NCBI GenBank assembly: GCA_905235155.1
Contig: CAJOKJ010000016.1
Location: forward strand, 1 to 42,685
DNA length: 42,685 bases
Direction: 5' to 3'
Source of the DNA: Candidatus Gastranaerophilales bacterium
GTDB taxonomy: Bacteria > Cyanobacteriota > Vampirovibrionia > Gastranaerophilales > Gastranaerophilaceae
The notes under the pieces are model-generated. The model saw nothing but the letters and a program-made list of their open reading frames with translations, was not told the DNA's origin and ran no database searches. Both the position numbers and the translations under genes were made by a program. Shown here one piece after another: positions 9,801-17,661 of the stretch (positions are counted from its first letter, which is position 1; each line of letters opens with the position of its first letter).

Positions 9801-10237
9801 AAGCGCATGTTAATGATATCTGCATAAATAAACTTAAATTTAATAAGCCTTTGACGGAACTTGATATTGAGCAGTTAGAAAAAATCTTATTTGAAAATTC
9901 TGATATAGGTTCTCGTGAACAACTTCAAACAATCCAAGACGGAAAAGGTTTAGGCGAATTTATTCGTTCAATTATTGGTGTTGAAAGAACGGAAATAGAG
10001 AAAGTATTCAGCGAATATTTGGACAATAACAAATTTAATTCTAACCAAATCAAATTTGTTGAAACAATTATTGACTATATCAAATGTAATGGAACAATGG
10101 ACACCGGAAAATTGTTTGAACAGCCATTCACTTTTATCAATACCGAAGGCTTAGACGGAGTTTTTGCACCAAAAGATGCAGATAATATTATTTATTTGAT
10201 TAATGAAATCAATAAAAATGCTAAGTTGTATAAATAA
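6893..10237 (+). CDS. hsdR: Type I restriction-modification system, restriction/translocase subunit HsdR
   Basis: A 1114-aa motor-nuclease. The start at ATG 6893 (AAAGGTG upstream) is preferred over 6809, which lies upstream of the promoter. The N-terminal domain (about 1-130) resembles the DUF4145 helical domain. The HsdR nuclease domain has D240, then E255-A-K257 and a QAELY motif (PD-(D/E)xK plus QxxxY). The superfamily 2 helicase has Walker A ATGTGKT (about 368), DEAH (467-470), GLTATPR (about 490) and motif VI QMIGRGTR (about 700). A C-terminal EcoEI_R-like domain follows. All catalytic motifs are intact. The protein cleaves unmodified DNA after ATP-driven translocation, together with HsdM and HsdS. 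Confidence 0.95.
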   Translation: MSNFDFLKTEWLDIYKLASEAEECVYSKPVYTCILCRNALESAVKWMYKNDIDLVEPYDCTLNSLVHEQSFKNVIVPPLFQKVNLIRINGNTAAHNPQRINDKDALQTTFELFHFLYWLYLTYSKDEPVHGLKFDVSQVPTKTKEQEEIERLKKIIEEQNAINITREDLEKENAKLLEQIKQIKAQNKAKPLDYDYNEAQTRKYFIDVLLKEVGWDISAPNATEYEVEGMPNPTGLGYVDYVLWGDDGKPLGLVEAKRTMKDAKIGREQAELYANCLEKKFGRRPIMFYTNGYEHFIWDDLNYPPREVAGFYSKEDLEKLITRRTIRKDLVDIDVNKDISGRPYQERVIKSVCENYAKKSRKSLLVMATGTGKTRVAISIVDILTRYNWVKRVLFLADRTPLVTQAQRAFAKYLPDLNPVDITKVRVDGAENRVVVSTYHTMMNLIDSKKANEKLFSVGHFDLIIIDEAHRSIYKKFGEIFNYFDGLLLGLTATPRDEVDKNTYKVFELEDGVPTDYYDYDEAVDQGYLVPYEQFDCATKFLREGIKYNELSAEEKEEYETKFYDEETESLPEEIDAAQLNKWLFNIDTVDKILECLMENGIKVNGGDKLGKTIIFAANENHAQFIAERFDANYKQYNGKFARVITHKTQYSQSLIDKFSTKEEDPVIAISVDKLDTGIDVPEIVNLVFFKVVRSRTKFHQMIGRGTRLCPELFGPKDDKKKFFIFDACGNFEYFSINPEGAKSSNQMSLGQKIFLKKLELAEKIKDDDEVLKLLSNKIKDDLHNTVKTMNMDNFIVRRHLRAVDEFSNREKWDNLDDMDFITIKDRVSHLPTTLPEEDEYAKRFDLMILNTQLSYYAHDMVKFEKYQKNIKEIAFRLEEKSSIPLVKQNLELIQSILTDEFWANVTISTLEEVRIKLRNLVNLIDYAQRDIIYSDFEDELDPIPGTVSVNTASGVDVAQYKKKVEAFLQAHVNDICINKLKFNKPLTELDIEQLEKILFENSDIGSREQLQTIQDGKGLGEFIRSIIGVERTEIEKVFSEYLDNNKFNSNQIKFVETIIDYIKCNGTMDTGKLFEQPFTFINTEGLDGVFAPKDADNIIYLINEINKNAKLYK

Positions 10238-10306
10238 TGTTAAATTTTAAGAAATAATTTTGTCTAAAATATAATACTTTAGGACTATTGTAATTTATTT
10301 ATGTTT

Positions 10307-10340
10307 GAATTAAAAGTATCTTACAAGATACTTTTAATTC
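10307..10340 (+). terminator. 14-bp perfect inverted repeat after hsdR (probable terminator)
   Basis: GAATTAAAAGTATC at 10307-10320 and its exact complement at 10327-10340 flank a 6-base loop. It lies 70 bases after the hsdR stop. The T-rich part falls inside the right arm (CTTTT) rather than after it, so termination is plausible but less canonical. Confidence 0.55.
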
Positions 10341-10378
10341 GTAATAACTTAATTTAAAAAAATAATTCTAAAGAGGGG

Positions 10379-10407
10379 TTGAAATTTGATAAAAAATATG
10401 TTATAAT
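10379..10407 (+). promoter_or_regulatory. Promoter of the AbiEi-like gene
   Basis: TTGAAA (10379-10384), a 17-base spacer and a perfect TATAAT (10402-10407) form a near-consensus housekeeping promoter. Transcription would start near 10414, inside the palindrome at 10405-10430. Confidence 0.8.
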
Positions 10408-10430
10408 CGGTATTATACATAATACCGATT
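10405..10430. promoter_or_regulatory. Perfect 26-bp palindromic operator over the abiEi promoter
   Basis: AATCGGTATTAT and its exact complement are separated by two bases (AC). The palindrome overlaps the 3' half of the -10 box and the predicted start site, and ends eight bases before the ATG at 10439. AbiEi antitoxins of type IV systems are known to bind inverted repeats in their own promoter and repress it, so this is most likely the autoregulatory site. No T-tract follows, which argues against a terminator. Confidence 0.75.
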
Positions 10431-10438
10431 AAACAGAA

Positions 10439-11335
10439 ATGAGTAATTCAAAATCTACAATTCAATTAAAAATGGAAAAGAATAAAGAGAATATTCTTTC
10501 TTTTTTCAATGAAAAAGTTGAATTTTACAAGATTCGCGAGCTTAGAAAAATTTATAAAGAATGTATTTATAAAAAATATATTTATTCTGCAACAACATTT
10601 ACTGCTTTTCAAAAATATTTAATTCAAAATGATATTTATAAAGAAAAATTTGTACTGGAATTTCCATCCAAAACATATACAAGATATTTTGTTGAAAACC
10701 CTAGTTTATATCGAGCAATACAAAGTATTAGCTCTAACGCATATTTCAGTCATTATTCCGCAGTAGAATACCATAATTTAACTAATAATATTCCAAAAAC
10801 TATATTTATATCATTAGAAAAATCAAAACCATTGAAAGAAGCTACTAAAAAACAACTTATTCAAGAAGAAATTAACAAAGCCTTTTACATGCCACCGCGA
10901 ATCAGTAAAAATCTGACGGTTAAAGATATTTATTCTATAAATTTATTACAGAGCAAATATAGCAACAAATTGGGCATAATAGAAGCAAATTATAATAATG
11001 CCAAAATTAATATAACGAATATAGAACGTACACTCATTGATATTGCCGTAAGCCCATATTATTGCGGTGGTTGTTTTGAGGTTTTGAATGTTTATAAAAA
11101 AGCAAAAGGTCGGGTAGATATTCAAAAGTTATATGACATGCTGATAAAATTAGATTATATTTATCCTCACCATCAAGCCATCGGATTTTATTTAGAAAAA
11201 GCCGGATATAATGAAGATTATTTAAAATTATTTGATCACGACAAAAAATTACGCTTTTTTATTCAGCGAGAACTTAAAGAAAAAGACCGAAAATATAGCG
11301 AAAGATGGAATCTATACTATCCAGAATTCCTCTAG
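10439..11335 (+). CDS. AbiEi-like type IV antitoxin / transcriptional repressor
   Basis: A 298-aa protein. The N-terminal 80 residues look like a winged-helix segment, followed by a YFVENPSLYRAIQSISSNAY and SHYSAVEYHNLT region (quoted in part) that fits AbiEi family antitoxins, and then the family-like INITNIERTLIDIAVSPYYC stretch. Family members are DNA-binding autorepressors that counter the AbiEii nucleotidyltransferase toxin. The promoter carries a perfect palindrome, consistent with autoregulation. There is no clear Shine-Dalgarno sequence (AAACAGAA before the ATG). The likely toxin partner is convergent and broken (11312-12180); the two genes overlap tail to tail by 24 bp instead of forming the usual operon. 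Confidence 0.75.
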   Translation: MSNSKSTIQLKMEKNKENILSFFNEKVEFYKIRELRKIYKECIYKKYIYSATTFTAFQKYLIQNDIYKEKFVLEFPSKTYTRYFVENPSLYRAIQSISSNAYFSHYSAVEYHNLTNNIPKTIFISLEKSKPLKEATKKQLIQEEINKAFYMPPRISKNLTVKDIYSINLLQSKYSNKLGIIEANYNNAKINITNIERTLIDIAVSPYYCGGCFEVLNVYKKAKGRVDIQKLYDMLIKLDYIYPHHQAIGFYLEKAGYNEDYLKLFDHDKKLRFFIQRELKEKDRKYSERWNLYYPEFL

Positions 11336-12180
11336 ATCTTTGATTAAATCCAAAACATACTCAAAATAAAAATCAAAATGTGTCGGGTATTTTTTATTTG
11401 CAGCATCGGTTAATTGAACATTCCTAAAATCATCTTCATGAATATGTCTTTTTTCTTCAAGTTTTAACAATAAATTCATATCTACATCTTTTGCATCAAA
11501 AACATGTTTTAAAATATTTCTGTTTTCTTGAAGTTTAAAATCTACTCTTGGTAAGTTTTCCTGAACTAAAAATATATCCCAAAAATCTCTTGCTCTTGGT
11601 AGGTCTGTATCACCAGGATTATTCCTATATTCTTTCATCTTTTGACAAATCGCTCTCAATTTTTCGCAAATTATCATTACTGGCGGATAAACATATATTT
11701 TGTGTCCGTCAATTTCTTTTTCTTCTTTGTTTTGAGTATATTCAAATTTGCTTATATCTATAACAAAGTCCTTTTTGTCAGACTGTCCAAGGGATAGTGC
11801 ACGATTGCGTAATTTATCAATATTTTATGAACATCATTTGAAACTAATTTGAACGACAAATTGTAACCTGTCATTTTTATATCAATAGGCATATGAACAG
11901 GTTTATTTTTTATCCTAAAATCAAAAGCATAATATCCGATTTTACTGAAATTCTTGTTAAATATTTCGGGTAAATCGCTCATAATTTGCGCAATTTCAGC
12001 ATCAGAAAATTCATTATTAATAGAAAAATCAATATCTTTTGACGAGCGGCAATGAATTTTATATGCAAGCTCAAGACAAGTTCCGCCTTTTAATACAAGC
12101 TTGTCCATTAAAATATCATCAGAAACTAATGATATTAATGCTAATTTTTTAATTTTTAAAAACTCTTTTGCGTCTATCAT
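11312..12180 (-). pseudogene. AbiEii/AbiGii-type nucleotidyltransferase toxin, frameshifted
   Basis: Two minus-strand pieces make one protein. The first (12180 to 11758, 140 aa) carries the nucleotidyltransferase core: KLVLKGGTCLELAY, then SSKDIDFSI (the DxD metal site). It ends with off-frame residues after VSNDVHKI. The second frame resumes with NIDKLRNRAL, SDKKDFVIDISKFEY and PPVMIICEKLRAICQKM, and continues to 11312 with the ARDFWDIF motif typical of AbiEii. Adding one A to the AAAA run (TTTT at 11823-11826 on the plus strand) joins the frames as HKNIDKLRN. It is therefore either a one-base-deleted pseudogene or a base-calling error. If real, the toxin loses its C-terminal half. Full length would be about 290 aa. 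Confidence 0.8.
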
Positions 12181-12231
12181 GCAATAATTATAGCACTAAC
12201 AAAATGACAATTTTTTAATAATGTTCATATT

Positions 12232-12261
12232 TTGGTAAAATCGCCTATTTTGTATTATAAT
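12232..12261 (+). promoter_or_regulatory. Promoter of the ABC-3C cassette
   Basis: TTGGTA (12232-12237), 18 bases, then TATAAT (12256-12261). A 10-bp palindrome TTGTATACAA (12262-12271) covers the expected start site and may be an operator. The leader before the first gene is only about 10-16 bases. Confidence 0.6.
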
Positions 12262-12277
12262 TTGTATACAATGGAGT

Positions 12278-13360
12278 ATGATATTGGAATTTACTGATAT
12301 AGAAAAACCTAAAATTAAAGAAAAATCAAATTTGCAACTTCTTTCAGGAAAGGATGTGCCAGATATAAAAATTTTTTCGTTAGTATCCGAAGATGATTTT
12401 GAACTAATGACAGAACAATGGCTATTTTCTATGAAAGATCGTTATAAGTATGTAAAAAGGGTTGGTGGTACTGGGGATCAAGGAAGAGATATATTTGCTT
12501 ACCAAGATGAAAATATGACTGTCCTTGATATATATCAATGTAAACATTATGATAAAAAATTAACACCATCTAATATGTATGTAGAAATTGGGAAACTATT
12601 ATATTATACTTACATTCAGGAATATGTAGTTCCTAAAAATTACTATATTATTTCTAGTAAAGGATGTGGTACTGCATTAACAAAATTAATAGAGAATCCT
12701 GAAAAACTTAAAAGTGCGATAATACAAAATTGGAACCACAATTGTAAAGGCTCCATAACAAAAGCAAGAAATATAGAATTAAATAATGAATTCAAAGCAT
12801 TTATCAAAAATTTTGATTTTAGTATTATACATGAAATTACTCCATTAAAATTTTTAGAAGAATTTGAAAAAACGAAATATTATTCAAGTTGGTTTGGGCT
12901 TCGTAAGTTTAAGAGAAAAACTCCACCAGAGCCATCTAATATAATAGAAAGTAATGAATTAACGTATGTGAATAAATTATATAGAGCATATGGAAGTGTC
13001 AATAAGTCACTGATAACAAATTTTAAACAATTATCTAATCGATATCGAGAGCATTTTAATATACAGCGAAAATGTTTTTATTCAGCAGAAGGATTAAAAG
13101 AATTTTCAAGAGATTCATTACCAACAGATGAAACTTTTAACGACTTACAAAATCAAATTATAGATCCAGTAAAGTCGCAAATCTTATGTAATACATACAA
13201 AGATGGTGTAGAATGCTTAAATTCTGCAATAACAGTGGCAACAACGTTAAATATAGGAAACAACTCATTAGCAGAGTTTTTAAAAACAAATGATAGAATT
13301 GGAATTTTGCATCAAGTAGCAAATGAAGATGAAAGTGTAGAATGGACTGAGCATGAATAA
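12278..13360 (+). CDS. ABC-three-component system, PD-(D/E)xK nuclease component
   Basis: A 360-aa protein. The N-terminal domain has the Mrr-like restriction-endonuclease pattern GGTGDQGRDI (D67, D71), then QCKHY (Q87-x-K89), i.e. D...QxK, a known variant of PD-(D/E)xK. The C-terminal part (about 215-360) is helical and probably the assembly domain. It overlaps the next gene by 8 nt. With the middle component and the DUF3732-type ATPase it matches the ABC-3C architecture proposed from comparative genomics, in which this protein would be the effector. GGAG at 12273-12276 is only one base before ATG 12278 but seven bases before an in-frame TTG at 12284, which may be the true start. Confidence 0.8.
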   Translation: MILEFTDIEKPKIKEKSNLQLLSGKDVPDIKIFSLVSEDDFELMTEQWLFSMKDRYKYVKRVGGTGDQGRDIFAYQDENMTVLDIYQCKHYDKKLTPSNMYVEIGKLLYYTYIQEYVVPKNYYIISSKGCGTALTKLIENPEKLKSAIIQNWNHNCKGSITKARNIELNNEFKAFIKNFDFSIIHEITPLKFLEEFEKTKYYSSWFGLRKFKRKTPPEPSNIIESNELTYVNKLYRAYGSVNKSLITNFKQLSNRYREHFNIQRKCFYSAEGLKEFSRDSLPTDETFNDLQNQIIDPVKSQILCNTYKDGVECLNSAITVATTLNIGNNSLAEFLKTNDRIGILHQVANEDESVEWTEHE

Positions 13361-13847
13361 TATGGAACTTTTAAATAATGAAATAGAAGTGGCTTTAAGA
13401 CTTCTTATTTTAATTAATACTATAAGTACTGGTGTTGATGAACAATTAATAATTTTTTATGATTATGCATTATTACATTCTAGCGATTTTGATAAAAAGC
13501 AAATTAGTATCTTGCCAAATTCCCCATTTAGAAAAGAGGAACTTTCTATAAAGGTGAAATTAATTAAAAATGCCCTAAAAATATTAGCTCAAAAACAATT
13601 GATAGATGTTATTTATAGTGAAAAAGGAATTTATTATTTAAATAACAAATTAACAGGTTTATTCATAAATAAATTGACATCAATCTATTCTAAAAAGTTG
13701 ATAAAACAAGCAAAATGGGTTAAAAAACACTTTAAAAAATATGATGAGCAAAATATAAAGAAATACTTTGAGAAAACTATGTCTAAATGGGATAGTGAAT
13801 TTTCTACATATGGATTATTTAATGAGGGTTATAGCTATGCAAAATAG
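13353..13847 (+). CDS. ABC-three-component system, middle component
   Basis: A 164-aa helical protein that starts 8 nt inside the nuclease gene and ends 11 nt inside the ATPase gene. The N-terminal half reads like a winged-helix-type domain (LRLLILINTISTGVDEQLII, later LIKNALKILAQKQLIDVIY), and the C-terminal half is Lys-rich and helical. The size, position and overlap with a DUF3732-type ATPase are those of ABC-3C middle components, thought to bridge the ATPase and the effector. I see no catalytic motif. The assignment rests mainly on context. Confidence 0.7.
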   Translation: MNNMELLNNEIEVALRLLILINTISTGVDEQLIIFYDYALLHSSDFDKKQISILPNSPFRKEELSIKVKLIKNALKILAQKQLIDVIYSEKGIYYLNNKLTGLFINKLTSIYSKKLIKQAKWVKKHFKKYDEQNIKKYFEKTMSKWDSEFSTYGLFNEGYSYAK

Positions 13848-15633
13848 ACTCTTTATAAATGAACTACAGAGTGTTTCTCCTGAAAAAGTTGCTAAATTAG
13901 AATTTAAAAAAGGGTTAAATATAATAACAGGGGCTTCTAATACGGGGAAATCGTATGTGATAAATTGTATTGATTATTTATTTGGGGCAGAAAATCCTCC
14001 AAAAGACATTAATGAAAGTAAAAATTATAGTTTTTTATTACTTGAGCTAGAATATAATTCACAACCTTTTACTATAAAAAGATATTTACGTGGTGATAAT
14101 ACTCAAGTTATTTATCTGTATGAATGTGCTATTAAAAATATAGAAAAAAATGAACACAAAGAACTTGGAATAAACGCTAAAACAAAAGAATCAGTTTCAA
14201 GTTATGTTTTAGATTTTATGAAATATAGCGATAAAAAAATATTATCTAAAATTAGAACTAATAAAACCAAGCTACTAAGTTTACGTGAAATTGTCGACTT
14301 TGTAATTGTAAATGAAACTAATATAATAAGTGAAGACTCTCCAATATTTTCAGATAATTATGAAGCAACATATAAAAAATCCTTATTTAATTTTTTATTA
14401 ACAAATAAGGATAATTCAGATTTACAAGAAATAGAAGACCCAAAAATAACAAAAGCAAAACTATTTGCAAAAATTGAAGTATATAATAATCTTATAAAAA
14501 AAGCATCCGCAAAAGTAGAAGAATTAGAAGATTTCAAAATAGAAGATTTAAATGAACAAATCAATTCTTTAGAAGGTCAGTACGAATATAATACTGTCCT
14601 ATTAAACAAAAAAACACAAGAAAGAGCCGAATATATTAAAGACGTAGAAAAATTAAAAAACTTAATTACAGAAGGTTCACGCTTGTTAAATAAATATACT
14701 TTATTGCAAGAATATTATAGCAACGATATCGAAAGGATTGATTTTGTGGAGGAAGGCACTTTTTACTTAAACCAATTAAAAGATTATCCTTGTCCTATTT
14801 GTAATAATAATATTGATAATCAAGAAGAAAATTTCAACAAAATATTTGCATCTTGTGAAAAAGAGAATGAAAAAATTAAAATTAAAATTAATGATTTAAA
14901 GCAAACCATTCAAGATGAAAAATCAAATATTGAAAAATATAATGAAGAAATAAATGAATTAAATAACAAAATTTATGACTTGACAGTCGAAATAGATAAT
15001 GAATTAAAACCACATTCAAAAGTATTAAAAAATAGAATTGATAATATTTTGGCACTACAAAAAAAGGTTGAACTGAAAATAAAATTACGAAATGACATTA
15101 CAAATTATACAGCGTACCGACAAGAATGCCAAAATAGATTAGATACATATAAGGTGAATAACGAAAGTCCTATAATTGACAATAAATACTATGCAAATTT
15201 TGCCAAGACAATTAAAATATTTTTAGATAACTGGAAATATAAGGATAACTGTAATGTAATTTTTGATAGCAATACTTATGATATTGAAATAGATGGGAAA
15301 CCCCGTGGACACCTTGGAAAGGGGCATCGTGCTTTAACTCATGCAGCTTTTTCTGTTGGCTTACAAAATTATATGTATAATAATGACTTTTCTTTTCCAG
15401 CTTTTATTATTTTAGATTCACCACTATTATCTTTAAAAGAAGCAGATTATGATGTTGAAAAATTGTCAAATACTATTCAAGATGCTTTTTGGAAAGATTT
15501 ATCAAGTACAAATAAAGATAGGCAAATTATAATATTTGACAATAAAGAACCAAATGAAGAGATAAAAAAGGTTTCAAATTATATAAAATTTACCGGAAAT
15601 AAACATTATGGAAGATGCGGTTTTTATGAATAA
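13837..15633 (+). CDS. ABC-three-component system ATPase, DUF3732 / Rad50-like
   Basis: A 598-aa SMC/Rad50-type ATPase. The start is ATG 13837 (GAGGG at 13824-13828); the longer frame from 13768 lies inside the previous gene. Walker A GASNTGKS is at 32-39. Two long coiled-coil arms (about 205-310 and 335-460) flank CPIC at 319-322, a Rad50-like zinc-hook motif. The signature region GHLGKGHRALTHA is at about 491-503. Walker B is IILDSP (D527), where a Ser replaces the usual catalytic Glu. The region fits DUF3732-family ATPases found in ABC-3C conflict systems. It probably senses foreign nucleic acid ends or structures and licenses the nuclease component. Confidence 0.85.
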   Translation: MQNRLFINELQSVSPEKVAKLEFKKGLNIITGASNTGKSYVINCIDYLFGAENPPKDINESKNYSFLLLELEYNSQPFTIKRYLRGDNTQVIYLYECAIKNIEKNEHKELGINAKTKESVSSYVLDFMKYSDKKILSKIRTNKTKLLSLREIVDFVIVNETNIISEDSPIFSDNYEATYKKSLFNFLLTNKDNSDLQEIEDPKITKAKLFAKIEVYNNLIKKASAKVEELEDFKIEDLNEQINSLEGQYEYNTVLLNKKTQERAEYIKDVEKLKNLITEGSRLLNKYTLLQEYYSNDIERIDFVEEGTFYLNQLKDYPCPICNNNIDNQEENFNKIFASCEKENEKIKIKINDLKQTIQDEKSNIEKYNEEINELNNKIYDLTVEIDNELKPHSKVLKNRIDNILALQKKVELKIKLRNDITNYTAYRQECQNRLDTYKVNNESPIIDNKYYANFAKTIKIFLDNWKYKDNCNVIFDSNTYDIEIDGKPRGHLGKGHRALTHAAFSVGLQNYMYNNDFSFPAFIILDSPLLSLKEADYDVEKLSNTIQDAFWKDLSSTNKDRQIIIFDNKEPNEEIKKVSNYIKFTGNKHYGRCGFYE

Positions 15634-15799
15634 TTTCCCAATCTCCATCTCATAGTTAATTAAATCTAGTTCTGTATGTTAAATTACATTTATCCTAAAA
15701 ACATTATTTGTTAAATTTGATTTACAATCATCTATATTAGGTCAATTTACGGCAAAAAAAATAGTTTATTTTATTAGATTGGTTTAATAGGGTAATATT

Positions 15800-17455
15800 G
15801 TGATTAATTTATTGGGTTTAAATATAGTTAAACCTACTAATATTAAAAATACTCAAAGTAACAGTTTCAAATTTGCATTAACTGATTTGAAAGCTGATAC
15901 TTTTGAGCATTCTAACACAACCATAAACCAATTAAACACAACTTGTTCTATTAATTTTACAGGCAAATCAAATCGTTTAAAAGAGTATAAAAAAATCACA
16001 GAAACATTAAACCAAACTGCTAAAAATGCCCAAACAGCACTAAACAATCAACTTGCATCAGACGGTTGGGCAGGCAAAACTGCTGATGCAATCAGTATCC
16101 TTTGGAATTCTAAAAACAGAGCTAAACTTGTCCAAGCCGATATTGATACTTACAAAGAACAAGTTACAGAACTTGATTGCTCAATTAAAGAAGACAAATT
16201 TAACGAAAAATTCAAAGAAATGTTTGATGTTGATTATAATCACTCAAATATAGTTCGTTATAACAAAAAAGCAAAACAATTTGAAGCAGCACTTACAACA
16301 GAATGCATTGCCAAATTCACAGAGAAAAAATTAGCCGAAAATATAAAAACTTTTGATAATATATCAGGTAAATTACAAGATATAAGCGAAATTAGACCAA
16401 TCCCATACGCTACAACAGGATGCATGCCATATTACAACCATGTAACAACAAAAGACGAAATTTTTGAAAACATGGAAAATTCTTTGATTGAAGTTTTAGG
16501 AGATAAAAAAGTTTTAGATAAAATTTTAGCTTCCGGCGGTTTTACCAATGAAACAACAAGCAAAGAAAATAAATACAAGTTATATGGATATCTATCTAAA
16601 ACAATTGTAGAAGCCTCTAAAGCAACTGCTGAAAAATCTTTAAAAGATAAAACATTATCAGAAATTAAAGAAGATTACGACAATGCATATAAAAAAGCCT
16701 TCGGAACTAAAAATGATATCATAGCACGAGTTGACAAGTATAACGCATCGCAACAAGTCGGTGCTGCATGCGTTAAATTTGTAACCGGTGTTATACTTAA
16801 TGCACTTGGACCAAGTTCTGCTTTAGCAAGTGTTGCATACGGAGCAACGACATCTGTTGCATTAGATATTGCAGACGCAGCAACAAATAATATTGATGGA
16901 GATTTTAATATAAAAGCAACTGCTATTAATGCAGGTTTAAATGGTATGTGCGGAGGAGTAAATCAATCTATCGTAAACAAATACGCAAGTTCTGTAACTT
17001 CTAAAATACTAAGCACTATCGGTATTAAATCAACATCTAAAGATGTTGGTTCAGTGTTGTCAAAATTTGTAATAAGCGAAATTGTAAGCAAAGAAGGAGT
17101 AAAACTTCCGGCTTATGCAGTTGAAGCCGTAACTAAATCCGTTGTTCAAACAATGGTAGGAATCAAAACTTCCGAAAAAAGTTCAGGTTTGACTGAAAAA
17201 GAATTAGAAAATTCAATAGCCGTTGTATCAGAAGCAATGATTTTTTTGGCAGCAGCAAAAGATAATAGTAAATTAAATAAAAATACAGATAAATCAGAAA
17301 TGATATCTTTATTAAACGACCATATTACAAAATCAATGAAAAACAACACCGAGTTTAATAATTGGTTAAATAAAAATAAATCAGCATTTGAACAACTTTT
17401 AAATCAATTAGTTACAACAGAACTTCCAAAATTCAACGGTAAATTAAAAGTCTAA
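15800..17455 (+). CDS. Lineage-specific protein with INFTG-type N-terminus, 551 aa
   Basis: The start is GTG 15800 with AGGGT about seven bases upstream. The first 55 residues are polar and end in SINFTGK, an N-terminal pattern I associate with large Gastranaerophilales-specific protein families; the role of that segment is unknown. Residues about 60-310 are charged and helical. Residues about 325-400 are rich in small hydrophobic residues (VTGVILNALGPSSALASVAY, then DIADAATNNIDGDFNIKATA), reminiscent of glycine/alanine-rich membrane-inserting or pore-like regions. The last 150 residues are helical. No catalytic motif is evident. It sits just after the ABC-3C cassette but is separated by 166 bp, so the link is weak. 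Function unknown. Confidence 0.75.
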   Translation: MINLLGLNIVKPTNIKNTQSNSFKFALTDLKADTFEHSNTTINQLNTTCSINFTGKSNRLKEYKKITETLNQTAKNAQTALNNQLASDGWAGKTADAISILWNSKNRAKLVQADIDTYKEQVTELDCSIKEDKFNEKFKEMFDVDYNHSNIVRYNKKAKQFEAALTTECIAKFTEKKLAENIKTFDNISGKLQDISEIRPIPYATTGCMPYYNHVTTKDEIFENMENSLIEVLGDKKVLDKILASGGFTNETTSKENKYKLYGYLSKTIVEASKATAEKSLKDKTLSEIKEDYDNAYKKAFGTKNDIIARVDKYNASQQVGAACVKFVTGVILNALGPSSALASVAYGATTSVALDIADAATNNIDGDFNIKATAINAGLNGMCGGVNQSIVNKYASSVTSKILSTIGIKSTSKDVGSVLSKFVISEIVSKEGVKLPAYAVEAVTKSVVQTMVGIKTSEKSSGLTEKELENSIAVVSEAMIFLAAAKDNSKLNKNTDKSEMISLLNDHITKSMKNNTEFNNWLNKNKSAFEQLLNQLVTTELPKFNGKLKV

Positions 17456-17475
17456 TTTAAATTAATATTCAATAA

Positions 17476-17505
17476 CAAAAAAGCGAACTCTCGTCCGCTT
17501 TTTTG
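17476..17505. terminator. Bidirectional terminator between convergent genes
   Basis: CAAAAAAGCG and its exact complement CGCTTTTTTG flank a 10-base loop. A and T runs on either side allow it to act in both directions, for the INFTG gene (+) and the repeat protein gene (-). Confidence 0.85.
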
Positions 17506-17509
17506 TATT

Positions 17510-17661
17510 TTATTTCTTTTTCTTTGTTGCTCTTTTGCTTTGCTCTGCTTCAATTAACCTAATTTGTTCAGATGCCTGGTCTTTTGTAGTTTCGGCTCTA
17601 GCTATTTTATCTCTAGCATCTCCATTTTCTTTTGCTGCTTTACGTTTAGCTTCTTTTTCTG
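17510..17661 (-). other. Out-of-frame C-terminal extension of the repeat protein
   Basis: Reading the minus strand one base out of register from the annotated gene gives a clean run ending at the stop at 17510-17512: EKEAKRKAAKENGDARDK, then IARAETTKDQASEQIRLIEA and SKRATKKKK. It continues the Ala/Lys/Glu-rich style of the upstream protein and ends right before the terminator. Restoring one A in AAGAAACAG (TTT at 17662-17664 on the plus strand) joins it in frame as NKKTEKEAK. Confidence 0.7.

Noticed and set aside
11748-11830. Programmed -1 ribosomal frameshift in the AbiEii-like gene
   Set aside because: The A-run is only four bases and no X-XXY-YYZ slippery heptamer or strong downstream structure is evident; a deletion is simpler.
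388-15633. Prophage or integrative element covering the defence island
   Set aside because: No integrase, transposase, phage structural gene or flanking tRNA attachment site was found at its ends.
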